From Gracilaria gracilis (lineage: Eukaryota > Rhodophyta > Florideophyceae > Gracilariales > Gracilariaceae): DNA of 64,000 nt. The stretch is from contig JARGSG010000072.1 of the NCBI GenBank assembly GCA_030374805.1, forward strand, positions 1-64,000. Reading direction: 5' to 3'. A program made the translations under genes and the position numbers. This document shows, one piece after another, positions 41,464 to 52,400 of this stretch (positions are counted from its first letter, which is position 1; each line of letters opens with the position of its first letter). Under the pieces are notes generated by a model. The model worked only from the letters and a program-made list of their open reading frames with translations. It made no database searches and had not been told where the DNA came from.

Positions 41464-42373
41464 ACCTTAGAGGTAATGCAGTCCCCCAAGGAAGGGGGAA
41501 AAGCACATTGTAATGAGGAGTACCAAAGTCGGTTCGGACGCTCACCGGGAAGGTACAACCAGAAGGAAGCATTCCATGAGGGTACGTCCAAGGAGCGGTA
41601 GCGCTAAAGACGGACGCACCGTTGTACGCGCGCCGTTGCACACGCGCCATGCACGTGCGCGGCACGCGCGCGAACCCGCACGGTGGAAACATTCAAAAAA
41701 TTGGATTTTTTTATTTGACGAGGCATACGCGCGCTTCTCGTGGCGCGCCGTGCGGAGTAACCGATTCGGTTTACACTATTGTGTGTAGGGAGCGAGCAAC
41801 GGCATGGTCAAAAAATCTAAGTATTTTGACCGTGCCGCGCTCCCGAATCGGCCATTCCCAGCCTCTGAAACCCCTTGGTTCTCGAGATACAGACCAAAAG
41901 GGTTTTCAGCGTTTTCACTACCATATGGAGGGGTAATTTTCCGGTCAAATATTTTGATTCGCCTTGCAAGTAACCTCCAGGGTGAAACACCGCACGTGCG
42001 CCCATGCATGGTGAGAGGCCATGCAGACCAATCCAGGTACATTGCTGGCCACCGCGCGCAAGCGCGTGGCACGTCACCTCACCTCACGGGGAGGCAAAAC
42101 CGCTCGCTGCCCCGCGCGGAGGCGAAGCGTCGTACCATCATGAATCCATACTACGAGCACGCAAATGTAGCTCCAGATGGAACCAATTTACCTACAAGGA
42201 ACTACGCTTCACCCACCGTGGTACGCTGGTCTAAGGAAGGAGGAGGGGAGTTATTTTCGCGTTTCCGCCTCGCAATGCCCCTCGATGGAAATTGGAACCT
42301 AACATGGAAACACATAACTTTTAACTTTACTGAAAGAGCAATACCAACAGGGATGCAAAAGTGGTTACGACAA
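41464..42373 (+). other. 3' non-coding region of element 1, conserved part
   Basis: Contains a stretch at about 41,755-41,985 shared, with some divergence, with element 2 (54,066-54,293). It includes ggtcaaaaaatctaagtatt and ccttgcaagtaacctc. No sense-strand gene called. Plus-strand open frames across it, up to 192 codons, lack recognisable domains. Confidence 0.6.
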
Positions 42374-44788
42374 TCAACCTGACGGGTGAGTGGCAAAGTG
42401 AGGCCCCGAGGAGCCTCCAGCTGAGGATCCCCGACCCGGAGTGGTGTTCTGATGGGCTCCCGGCCAAGGCTGGAAGAGATGAGCCTGGCCTGGAGCCTGG
42501 CTAGGCGCGCTACCATGACCCACGGGGGTACTAGTAGGCACGCTGACGCCTGGCATCACGTCGGCACCCATCGGAGGTGGCGCGCTCGCCTGCGCAACCG
42601 ACGGAGGTGCCGACGACCCGATGTGGAGAGGAGCCTGCGGAGCGGCTAGAAGGCCGGGGTTCAGGCTAGCACCAAATAGGGGATCCTCCAAAGGGTTTGT
42701 AGGCGTCGGGCCCATGGCCGTCGCTAGGCCTGCCACCTGGTTGGTAGCCATCTGGTAGAGCTCGACCTGGAAGCGGTTCCGGAACTCACCAATTTGGGAA
42801 AAGGATCGCATGTACTGCGCATGACGAGGCAGGGTGCTTTCCAGAAGGGTAAGAGCTTCGACCACAGAGGTAGGACCCGCCCGCTGGAGGTTCACCACAC
42901 AGGCTTGGCGGACCCGAGCCATTAAACCTGAAATGGCCTGGGAGTCCACCTGAGAGGGGACAGGCGCCGCAGCCGCAGCCATGACACCCCCAAGGATAGC
43001 CCGCGGAGGCCCATCAACCCTTGTGGTACTAGGGAGAAGAGGAGTGACACCAGTATGGGCAGGCGTATCGTGTCCCTCTGGAGCGGGAGTAGGCGCTGAA
43101 GTGACCACAGGGGTAGCTGCTGGCGATTCCACCACGGTTGGGAATGGCTCGGGACTCCCTGGAGGTCCCTGATCGGTCAGAGCCCCGGGATAGCGCTGCT
43201 CCGCGCGGGATACAACCTTCCAGGACACCGGATCGAAAACCTCCCACCCCTGCTTGGCTCCCCACGGGAAACTCTCCACTTGGGTAAGCAACGATTCCAG
43301 CTGCTCAATAGAGTAGTCCGTACCTGCCACAATGGTTCCGAGTCCAAATAGGCGAATGTCGCGAATGACCCTCGGGGGAATGAAGAACATACGACCAGGA
43401 GGTTGCACACCGTCACGGTAAATCTCGGCTTCTCGAGAACGACAATCCCAGTCAATACCGTCACGGGCAGCCTGCAGAGCCAAGATGGCCACCAATACGG
43501 CCCATTCCGCGAGGGCAATCGACCAAATGAGGTAATACCGATCATGGTTACGGGTGATGTAGCTCCCGAAGTAAGCCAGTACCGGTGGGGTTGGGACGCT
43601 AAGCGACATCGGTACCTCATAGGCATTCCACCATTCAGGTCGGGCCACATACCAAGAGGTTCTTCCCTTATTAGGTTGTGAGAAGAACTCCACATTATGG
43701 AACCCATGCATGACGCGGTTGAAGCTGGACCGGGTGCGAATGCGAGCCTCGGTGGCAGCATCCACCCCCCACCTACGACGGTTAGCCCAATGGATGGTAT
43801 TGTAAGGCCTATCGAAGCAAACCAAATGTGGTGAAGCCGGAAGGTACTGCTGCGGAAGGGAGTCGTACTGACAGATCTTCACAACCAGACGTCGGTAATA
43901 ATGGAGCTCCGGTTCAATACGAACATACGGCAGATCGCTGGGATAAAGCGGGGGTATGAAATACCTCATTGGTGTGTGTCGCTGGCGGCTGTCATAGCAC
44001 TCCACCCGACCCTGACGAGGTTGAGATTCCTTATCCCGACGGTGGAGCGTTTGGGGGACGGAGCGGAGACGCTCGCAATCCCAACGAAACAAACCCAAGT
44101 AGGTATCCAAAGTCGGACGGCGCAAGACGCCGGGAAGCGATGTGTTCCCCGGCGCCACTGGCCAGTTCCGACGGTACAGCGTCGCTTGCGACACCATTCT
44201 TGGATCGACCCCGAAGGTACCATGTTGGGAAACGTTCCAGTCGGCCGTGGTGAACGGCTCCAAACCATAATAGGAAATACCACGAGGAATCTCGGGCTCC
44301 GGACCATACGGGTCCCGGATCCCTTCGTGAATCCCTTGAGGTTGGTTTGATGAAGACGGAACCGGCTGGCTCCGAAAACCAGTTTGGATGCGGGAATGGT
44401 ACAAAGCAGCACCCCGAGAACCAGACTTGGCAATGCCGCTTCCGTGGCCGCGCGAAGGACCGGCACCCGACATGGTGTGATGAGTACCGTGAGAAAGTGG
44501 TTGAGACGGCGAGCATTCGACCGCAGGGGTGAAGCGAATCGGCTTTTTATCCACAATGGGTGAGTCACTAGAGCTGATGCTCAAAACCTCCACCCGTTCG
44601 GGGCCCCATGCTGGTTCGACCATTAAGGTATCGGCATTGGTCGCCGATGGCGCGCCGTCCTTTGAGGTTACCGCGTCCGATTGACCAACATGGGGAACCG
44701 ACAATCGCCGTGTACCGCTACGGGTGCGAGCCCGCACGCTGGTACCAGGGCTACCCATGTGGTTCAGATAAGGATCGGGGGTCACCAT
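42374..44788 (-). CDS. Antisense ORF of element 1, about 804 aa, unknown
   Basis: A long minus-strand frame inside the 3' region of a plus-strand retrotransposon. The frame is open for 960 codons from 45,256; the first plausible ATG start is 44,788 (MVTPDPYLNHMG). The N-terminal third is Ser/Thr/Arg/Gly-rich. The central part looks folded: LHYYRRLVVKICQYDS, PHLVCFDRPYNTIHWANRRR, WYVARPEWWNAYEVPM. It also has a hydrophobic run, YLIWSIALAEWAVLVAILAL, that could be a membrane segment. The C-terminal third is Pro/Ala/Gly-rich, low-complexity, ending SAGGSSGPHFATHPSG. No family recognised. Antisense ORFs in the same position are known from some plant Ty3/gypsy lineages, but no similarity is claimed. 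Element 2 has no counterpart. Confidence 0.55.
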   Translation of the reverse strand: MVTPDPYLNHMGSPGTSVRARTRSGTRRLSVPHVGQSDAVTSKDGAPSATNADTLMVEPAWGPERVEVLSISSSDSPIVDKKPIRFTPAVECSPSQPLSHGTHHTMSGAGPSRGHGSGIAKSGSRGAALYHSRIQTGFRSQPVPSSSNQPQGIHEGIRDPYGPEPEIPRGISYYGLEPFTTADWNVSQHGTFGVDPRMVSQATLYRRNWPVAPGNTSLPGVLRRPTLDTYLGLFRWDCERLRSVPQTLHRRDKESQPRQGRVECYDSRQRHTPMRYFIPPLYPSDLPYVRIEPELHYYRRLVVKICQYDSLPQQYLPASPHLVCFDRPYNTIHWANRRRWGVDAATEARIRTRSSFNRVMHGFHNVEFFSQPNKGRTSWYVARPEWWNAYEVPMSLSVPTPPVLAYFGSYITRNHDRYYLIWSIALAEWAVLVAILALQAARDGIDWDCRSREAEIYRDGVQPPGRMFFIPPRVIRDIRLFGLGTIVAGTDYSIEQLESLLTQVESFPWGAKQGWEVFDPVSWKVVSRAEQRYPGALTDQGPPGSPEPFPTVVESPAATPVVTSAPTPAPEGHDTPAHTGVTPLLPSTTRVDGPPRAILGGVMAAAAAPVPSQVDSQAISGLMARVRQACVVNLQRAGPTSVVEALTLLESTLPRHAQYMRSFSQIGEFRNRFQVELYQMATNQVAGLATAMGPTPTNPLEDPLFGASLNPGLLAAPQAPLHIGSSAPPSVAQASAPPPMGADVMPGVSVPTSTPVGHGSAPSQAPGQAHLFQPWPGAHQNTTPGRGSSAGGSSGPHFATHPSG

Positions 44789-45313
44789 AAATGGATTCAA
44801 CCTTGTCGGTCGGACGAAAAGCCACGGTGGCGCGAGCCCGCGTAGACAAACCGCAAAGGGGTGCGAAGGCAACCAGAAGGGAGAACGGTGGAACAACCTC
44901 GATGGAGTCAGCGGCAATGCCTCGAAGGGTTGGTACTCGAACCTCGAAGGGACAGAGAGACACGCCGCAACCGAGTGGGCGCCAAAATCCTTCACGGTAC
45001 AGTGCCCACACGAGCTCGAAGGCGCAACCCGCCACCCCCACTGGGTATACCGACACGGTAAAAGGGTCCAAGCTGGGCAGCCAAAAAGGTACAACCTTGG
45101 AGGTATGCAATGGGCGCGCGTCGCGCCCAAACCACAAATGAGAATGGATAGAGCCGCAACCGGTGATGACCAAGGTGGTGACCAGAGTGCGTTCGGCGAT
45201 GCAAAGCCGACGCGACGCACGGCGCGAAATGGCACAAAGGCTGCGACAGGGACCAAATTGGTACGACGATGCCACCGACTTGGTGAAAGGATCTAGGAGC
45301 GACGAGGGCGTGG

Positions 45314-45333
45314 CTCAGGGTAGGAAGGGGGTC
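45314..45333 (+). other. Polypurine tract of element 1
   Basis: agggtaggaagggggtc directly precedes the 3' LTR; the same sequence precedes the 3' LTR of element 2 (to 56,659). Confidence 0.75.
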
Positions 45334-45841
45334 TGTAGTACAATGAGACCTCAATGGGTTGGTGCCACGTGGGCCTACTGGTGCGCCTTGCTGGCTGCAC
45401 TGTACCCAATTGGTATTCTGTATTTTATAATTTCTAATTTCTAATTTATAGTCTAGGATAGTTTAGCATTGCTGGCCCATGACAGTAGGTCATGGGCACA
45501 GCCGATGAAGTCATGCCCGCAGGGGAGATCGGCGTCGGTGCACCTTGTATATATTGTGGTGCACCTCGCCTTCCCCCTCGGGTATTGTAAAGTCAGGCAC
45601 CATTAGGGCAGTAACTATACCATCTTGGTCACTTACTACTCTATTACTATTCAGGTTTTACCGCGCGTCGACGTCTACTACCGTACACCTACACGGTCTA
45701 GACTAGTTGCCCCGCCGTTTGCCCCTGCGGGTTTCAGGTGCCCTACTACCATATTGGTTGTGTGTTTTTCCCCTTTAGGTTGAGCCCTCGCGCGCTCCCT
45801 CTACCAGGCGGACCCCACACCTTATCGGTATTTGTACGACA
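45334..45841 (+). repeat. 3' LTR of element 1
   Basis: 508 bp. Differs from the 5' LTR at about 19 sites, all but one within the first 310 bases (U3 side), including TGAAGTCA for TGACGTCA. Confidence 0.95.
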
Positions 45842-45846
45842 CTCGA
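45842..45846. repeat. Target-site duplication CTCGA, right of element 1
   Basis: Repeat of 34,364-34,368. Confidence 0.95.
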
Positions 45847-46418
45847 CGTGCGCGCTGAAAGAGACCTAGTGATCCCCGAACTTTGGGTAGCAAAATGTGA
45901 ATAATGCATTTTAAATTACTCATCTCTTGTTTCGCACCTTTAGGTTCTGGTAAAAGAAAACGCTCCTCAATGTATTCAAGTAGTCTCTCATCTAGGCACT
46001 CGGGAGCGGGTGCTGCATGGGCAACATACTGCTGAAAGTTATCCAAAGCAGTGCAGTAACGTTTTTGCGTCTCCTGTTTCAGGGTGGTTGCGACGAGGAG
46101 GTGTTTCGCAAAAAAGAAAGCCTTCGGTGGTGTCATTATTTGGAGGTTGGGTTGATCAGTTGTTATCTGCTGTGCACTTATTGGTTGCACATCTCTCGAG
46201 ATCTCGGAATTTCTTCGCTGCAAAGCATTTCTACTTCTTACATGAGGCATGACACTAGAGGTGATCTTTAGGACCTTGTGTATGGTAGGTTTACACTTTT
46301 GCAAAGAACCCAAGGGCTTTTTTCTGTCCGAAGCCACACGAGACTTTTCTGCGCAAATCTCTAGGTAAAGCTGAGATGCTCTCGGTATTTGCTTTACCCT
46401 TCGCTTGTTTGACATCAT
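45847..46418 (-). pseudogene. DIRS-type tyrosine recombinase, N-terminal part
   Basis: ATG 46,418 overlaps the RNase H stop by four bases (ATGA). About 190 codons contain a SAM-like core-binding domain: FFAKHLLVATTLKQETQKRY, LDNFQQYVAHAAP, LPKVRGSLGLFQRARR. The frame runs into the LTR of element 1 at the target site; on the other side the same frame continues at 34,363. It is cut off from its catalytic half and cannot function. Confidence 0.8.
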
Positions 46419-46537
46419 TCTCTGGTACAGCTTGCTCGTGGCCTTGAAGGCCGGTCCGAAGGGTTACTAAGAAACGGAATGTGGAAAAATATTGGCTGAA
46501 GGTTGTGTGCGAGGGAAACGGCAGCGAATCGACGGCA
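46415..46537 (-). pseudogene. C-terminal end of the DIRS-type RNase H
   Basis: Continues the frame interrupted at 57,172. After the GGGAA site it reads FAAVSLAHNLQPIFFHIPFL and SNPSDRPSR, the usual closing block of retroelement RNase H with its last catalytic Asp. It ends at TGA 46,415-46,417. Confidence 0.8.
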
Positions 46538-46542
46538 GGGAA
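46538..46542. repeat. Target-site duplication GGGAA, left of element 2
   Basis: gggaa before the LTR, repeated at 57,168-57,172. Confidence 0.95.
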
Positions 46543-47050
46543 TGTAGTACAATGAGACCTCAATGGGTTGGTGCCACGTGGGCCTACTTGTGCGCCTTGG
46601 TGGCTGCACGGCACCCAATTGGTATTCTGTATTTTATAATTTCTAATTCCTAATTTATAATTTAGTTTAGCTTAACATTGCTGGCCCATGACAGTAGGTC
46701 ATGGGCACAGCCGATGACGTCATGCCCGCATGGGAGATCGGCGTCGGTGCACCTTGTATATATTATGGTGCACCCCGCCTTCCCCATCGGGTATTGTAAA
46801 GTCAGGCACCACTAGGGCAGTAACTATACCATCTTGGTCACTTGCTACTCTATTACTATTCAGGTTTTACCGCGCGTCGACGTCTACTACCGTACACCTA
46901 CACGGTCTAGACTAGTTGCCCCGCCGTTTGCCCCTGCGGGTTTCAGGTGCCCTACTACCATATTGGTTGTGTGTTTTTCCCCTTTAGGTTGAGCCCTCGC
47001 GCGCTCCCTCTACCAGGCGGACCCCACACCTTATCGGTATTTGTACGACA
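46543..47050 (+). repeat. 5' LTR of element 2
   Basis: 508 bp, with the same palindrome, TGACGTCA and boxed TATA as element 1. Confidence 0.95.
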
Positions 47051-47197
47051 TTTTGGTCTCCCGACTTAGAAGTTTCTTGGTTTTTGTCGTACCTTTACTG
47101 GTGAACAGACGACATTCGAAAGGATTCTGGAAGTTCACACACCTATTTGGTTTCGTAGGAATACTCGCGAAGCAATTGGATACCACTATTGGTCATT

Positions 47198-49360
47198 ATG
47201 GAAAGACCTAAAAGGATTACTCGTGGCTCTAGCGCGCCACCTAGCCACAAGGGTTCTGCTGCGGCGTCAGCCGCTAAACCCATTCTGGATAATCCCGAGG
47301 AGTTGCTTCGGCAACCTCGGGCCGGAACCTCAAAGGATACGGGCACTCAGCCACCGTTGGCTCCTGAACCTAAAAAGGATTTGCCGACAACGGTTGAGGA
47401 CCTTTGGCCCCAATTGGAAGATCGAGCGAAAGCTCTTTTTACCGCTAAGGTTAACGAAGCTATGACCTCAATGGACATGGACGCCGTTACCCGCTTGGTG
47501 GTTGATCGAGCGGTGCACGAGCTCTCTCAACGCATACCTAAATTGGTTGAAACATACCTCTTAACGGGTGCCCGGGAGCATATCTACCGAGTGGTTCAAG
47601 ACCTTTGGGTTTCCGAAGGAATGGCGGAAACAAAAACCCCTGGGGTGAATATGGTTACTCGCATACCACAAGGGATCCCTGCCGGTTCTTCCGCACCAAT
47701 CAAGCCAATTCCGGCCGATAGTGCGTACCTACAAGGTTTAAGGCAAGGTCAAGAGGACCATATAGAGATGGGCCCTCGAGACGTGTACTTGCCACCCATT
47801 GGAGGTAACGTTCGAAAGGACACCAAGACTGGTGGACCTGAGGACGATTCGTCTGACCCAGAAGAGGGGCGACGAAGAAGAAACCGCAAGGGTAAAGAAA
47901 GGAGGAGGAAAAAGGGAAAGAATCGCGGCTACGACTCTGACCCCGATTCCTCGAGCTCCGATACCGATACTGGTTCATCGTCGGATGATGACCGTAAAGG
48001 TAGACGCAAGAAGAAACCGAACAGGTTGGCGAAGAAGTCGTCAAAGAGAAACCGTAAAGGTAAGAAGAAACGGTACGAGTCGTCCGACTCGGATTCGGAC
48101 ACCGATACAACCCTAAAGGTGCGTCAGCCGCTGAACGATATGTTCACAAAAGCGGTTGATTATAGGTCATATCGGTTGAGAAACCGATCCTCTGCTTACA
48201 CCCAAGAGGTTGCGCAGAAGATCACCAAGCACCATAAGAAGCTCAGCTTCCAGATGGGTGATACTACCTTCACAGGTGATGATCCCATTGCGGTAATTGA
48301 GTTTCTACAGAAGTTCAAGATTGCATGTGACCAAAATGGTTTTTCCGAAGGTGCTGCCATGTGGTTATTCCAGTTTTACCTTAAAGGTCAAGCTTACCAC
48401 TTGCTGCAAGGCAGGCTCTGTGGAAATACCCTGGCGGTTGATGAAGAGGGGACAGAGATGTTAGAGACGTACCCAGAAGTGGTTAATTTCATGTTGGAAA
48501 CTTACGCTACCGATGAGGTTATCCAAGAAGGTTACGCTGAGGTGCAGGCATATCGCCAACGCTCCAGCCAAACCGAAATGGAATTCTCGTTGGGCCTTTG
48601 GAATCTGGCCACCCGATGCGGTACTGTCTTTACCACTAGTCGGTTGAAGTCGCTCTTTGCCGACAATGTCGACAAAGCGATCCGTTCGCAGGTGCGCATT
48701 TACCTGGCGAACAACCGTAAGGTGGACTATAATGGGCTTGCCCGTTATGCCCAGGGGCTCGGCGACACTCTCCGTCATGGAAAGAAGCCGGTGGCGCCCC
48801 ATACCTCAAAGGCTAAACCGAAACGGTCAGTATTGGAGCTAGAAGAAAGCACTACCTCAGAGGGTGATTCGCTGATCCGCGTACCAACAGGGATGGCGGT
48901 TCATCTCGTGACTGCGCCGCAGGCTCAGTCACGAGCCACCTCTATTGGTAATTGGTCGTCGACAGTACCACCAGCTTCGGTAAGGTCGCCACCAAGTGCG
49001 GCGAGCACTCAACAAACCTCAACGAGTGGTTCGCAAGCGTCCTCATATGCTACAGCACCGACCAATCCGGTTACCAGACCTACCTCGATGGCAATGCGTG
49101 ATCCCCAGACAGGTGGGTTGGTTTGCTGGCTCTGCTTATCGCCAGACCATCTGGCGAACCGATGTGACAAAATACCCCCAGGGGTGCGAGAACATCTAAT
49201 CAGTGCCCGGCAGCAGAACCACCGTAATTTATATGGATCTGGGAAGAGAGCACGAGCTCAGCTACTACCATCTCAGGTTCATCTCGTCGAAGACACACCA
49301 ATCTTGGAGAAGGACAGTCCCGCTCAGGAGGAGCAGGAGAACACCGAACGGTTAGCGTAG
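47198..49360 (+). CDS. gag: Gag polyprotein of element 2, 720 aa
   Basis: Same start (MERPKRITRGSS) and architecture as gag of element 1: Arg/Lys-Ser/Asp tract, capsid-like region and the CWLCLSPDHLANRC knuckle. The first ~405 residues are identical to element 1; after QGRL scattered substitutions begin (R to C in RLCGNTL, N to T in RCGTVF, S to A in LFADN). Being intact, it could still package RNA if supplied with Pol in trans. Confidence 0.9.
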   Translation: MERPKRITRGSSAPPSHKGSAAASAAKPILDNPEELLRQPRAGTSKDTGTQPPLAPEPKKDLPTTVEDLWPQLEDRAKALFTAKVNEAMTSMDMDAVTRLVVDRAVHELSQRIPKLVETYLLTGAREHIYRVVQDLWVSEGMAETKTPGVNMVTRIPQGIPAGSSAPIKPIPADSAYLQGLRQGQEDHIEMGPRDVYLPPIGGNVRKDTKTGGPEDDSSDPEEGRRRRNRKGKERRRKKGKNRGYDSDPDSSSSDTDTGSSSDDDRKGRRKKKPNRLAKKSSKRNRKGKKKRYESSDSDSDTDTTLKVRQPLNDMFTKAVDYRSYRLRNRSSAYTQEVAQKITKHHKKLSFQMGDTTFTGDDPIAVIEFLQKFKIACDQNGFSEGAAMWLFQFYLKGQAYHLLQGRLCGNTLAVDEEGTEMLETYPEVVNFMLETYATDEVIQEGYAEVQAYRQRSSQTEMEFSLGLWNLATRCGTVFTTSRLKSLFADNVDKAIRSQVRIYLANNRKVDYNGLARYAQGLGDTLRHGKKPVAPHTSKAKPKRSVLELEESTTSEGDSLIRVPTGMAVHLVTAPQAQSRATSIGNWSSTVPPASVRSPPSAASTQQTSTSGSQASSYATAPTNPVTRPTSMAMRDPQTGGLVCWLCLSPDHLANRCDKIPPGVREHLISARQQNHRNLYGSGKRARAQLLPSQVHLVEDTPILEKDSPAQEEQENTERLA

Positions 49361-49416
49361 GGGCCACCCCTAACCGTGAATTGGAAGGCCCGTCGATACC
49401 GGAACGGGAAACCTTA

Positions 49417-52400
49417 ATGGTGAAAGAAGAAGAACCAGATGTACCCAATGTGGTGTGTCTGATGAAGTAAAATAACTATAAAGTTAATGCTTCAGTAAGC
49501 TTTCTCAATTACCTACAGGTTCCCGTTGCGTGGGTACTCGATACCGGCGCCGGTCCGAATGTGCTAAACGCTCGCGTCATACCCGATGCGGTCCTGCGGA
49601 ACATTCGGCCTGCCCCGACTATCAACCCATTGGTGGACGCTAACGAGCGCCCACTGCACCTTAGAGGAATGTTAACCACTGTGGTACAACTTGGAACCTT
49701 GAAGGTGAAGCTCAATTTCTTTGCGGTGGATCGTCTGGCGACAGACTGTATCCTCGGGACCAACTTTATTGACAAACATGTCAAGGAAATTTTGCCAGGG
49801 TCCCGAACGGTCGCTCTCCGTCAAGGTGGTCGTATTGCTATACTGGGTAATACGCAGACCAAAGATGGTTGGCGTAAGAAGCCGAGGTTCAATATACCCA
49901 CCGAAACGGTGTCAAACAAGATACGGCTCACCAAATTGGTTTCAATTCCGGCTATGACCCAAATGGTAGTGAACGTCTCATGCGCAGTTCCAGGATTGGT
50001 AATGCTACAGAACCATCCTAGCTTGGCAGAAAGACATCTCGCCTTGATGGCAAACGGGATTATCGACAACATCCCTAACCAAGCCTTCAAGGTGTACTTG
50101 AGTAACTTTAGCAATCACATTGTTAAGTTACCCAAGAATACCACTATTGGAATCGCACTGCCGGCACCACAAGGGGTTTTCACGGTCTCACCTAATGTGT
50201 TGGGCGAGGTCGCCACCTCTAAGGAAGGGGGAGGAACGGATGCGCCATACCCTGCATATGCGCCCCCGTTATCGACAAATACCAAAATGGAACAGAAGAT
50301 CGCCAGTACCTTTAAGGTTAGGGATCAGGAAAAGACTATGGAACTGGACCCAGTGCGGAATTGGAGAGAGGAAGTCCAGATCGGTGCGGAGAACCAGGCT
50401 CTCCGAGACCGGATCCTCAGTCTCTTAGAAGAATTTGAACCCATGTGGTCGGGCCGGCTGGGCCAAATTGAGGCTACAGAGCACCGTATTGATATGGTGC
50501 CTGGCTGGAAACCCATTTACCAGCAGCCTTACCGTGCAGGTCCAAAAGCCCGGGAGGTTGAGCTCAATGAGGTCGAGAGAATGCTCCGTGAAGGTGTCAT
50601 AGAACCAGCAAATGCGGACTGGGCCAGCCCTGTGGTTCTGGTCACAAAGAAGAATGATACCCGTATGCGGTTCTGTGTGGACTACAGAAGACTGAATAGT
50701 ATGACCATTAGGGATTCGTACCCAATACCTAGAATGGACGAGTGTATAGATTCGTTGGGCAACGCCAAGATCTTTACTACGCTCGATGCCAATTGTGGTT
50801 ATTGGCAGGTACCTATCAGGGAAGAAGACAAGGACAAAACTACGTTTACTTGCCACGCTGGGTTATTCCGGTTTACGCGTATGCCCTTTGGGTTGCGGAA
50901 TGCCCCAGCTACCTTTCAAAGGGCGTTAGATATAATCCTTTCGAAGGTGAAGTGGAGAACCGCCCTGGTGTATATCGATGATGTAATCATCTATTCCAGA
51001 ACGGTAGAGGAACACTTTCAACATGTTAGGGAAGTTCTAAACCTTTTGAGGGAATCTGGAGTAACGCTGAAGCTCCGCAAGTGCGAATTCTTCACCAAAG
51101 AGGTAGAATACCTTGGTCATATCATCAGCCCTGGAAGGTTAGAAGTGACTCCGCGGAATATCCGTGCCGTGCAGGAAGCGAAGCCACCCACTTCCCAAAC
51201 GGAAATCCGATCCTTTATAGGTTTGTGCAATGTGTACCGCCGGTTTAAAAAAGGATTTGGCAAGATAGCGGCTCCCCTAAACAGGAAGCTGCTGAAAGGC
51301 CAACCTACAAGGTTTGAATGTCTTACGAATGAGGAGATTGACGCGTTCGAGGCGCTGAAACATGCGCTCTTGACACCTCCCATCTTGGCACTACCCAAAG
51401 CTGGTTTGCGATACACGTTGGATACCGACGCCTCGGACGCCCAAATTGGTTGTTGTCTTATGCAGGAGCAAGAAAATGGCGACAAACTACCTATAGGGTA
51501 CTGGAGCCGTGCTCTGCACGCTGCAGAAAAGAACTACACAACAACCGAAAAGGAATGTCTGGCAGTGGTCTGGAGCATGTTGATGCTCCGTCCCTACCTA
51601 TATGGTGAAAGATTTACTCTTTGAACTGACCACAAAGCCCTACGCTGGATACTGGGTCTTACCGACGCATCAGGCAGACTTCCCCGATGGCGGTTACGAC
51701 TTTCAGAGTTCGAGTACGACGTACAGTACCGTACAGGTATAAAACACAATGTTGCAAACGCGATGTCTCGCATTACCACAGATGGTTTGGACACCGAGCC
51801 GGTAGGGGATGATATCCCATGCTTTACCATCTCTACCAACCTTGATGGTGATACCTTAGAAGGTTACTGGACTTTACCCGAAGAGGATACGTGGTTTAGT
51901 GATGCCATCGCTCGGGAAATACTCGCCCTCGAGGAAACAGACGTCATGCCGATTACCCATGAGGAATTCCTGAGAGAGCAAGCAAACGATGTATATTGCC
52001 GCTCTCTCATGTACCAAGTAGGTATGAAAGATTCGAACTTTGACGTCGACCGAAATGGTTTCCTGGTGAGGCGAGCTCCTATTGATGGTTCCCTTCAGAA
52101 GGTGGTTCCCAAGGTGCTACGCCCCCGCGTGCTGTACCTGGCCCACTACCCAAGGCTATCAGGACACCCTGGAGGTAAGAGAATGTACTACACCTTGAGG
52201 CAAGGGTACTACTGGCCCCATATGGCTAATGATATATATACCTTTGTAGGTCAATGCGAATCTTGCGTGCGTACCCGTGGAGGTCTCCGTAAGCACAGGA
52301 AATACTTGAAGTTATTCCCTGCGGCGGGTAGTCTCGAGTTCGTCGCAATAGACCTCCTAGGTCCATTGCCAAAAACCAGAAGGGGATATTAGTACATCAT

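Larger units (their letters stand above)
34369..45841 (+). mobile_element. Ty3/gypsy (chromovirus-like) retrotransposon, element 1, 11.47 kb
   Basis: Complete element: 508-bp LTRs (TG...CA), 5-bp target duplication, primer-binding site, gag, pol with protease-RT-RNase H-integrase order, a purine tract (aggaaggggg) and 3' LTR. Gag and pol are open. Unusual features are a very long 3' region (41,464-45,333) holding an antisense ORF, and LTRs that differ at about 19 positions, nearly all in the first 310 bases, although gag-pol is intact. It was inserted into the recombinase gene of the DIRS-type element. Confidence 0.95.

Noticed and set aside
41804-42382. 192-codon plus-strand frame in the 3' region of element 1
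   Set aside because: Non-coding sequence shared with element 2, where the frame is not kept; no domain.
44751-45354. Further minus-strand frames upstream of the antisense ORF start
   Set aside because: Overlapping alternative frames in the region rich in ACC/GGT motifs, which keeps several frames open. No Met-supported continuation.
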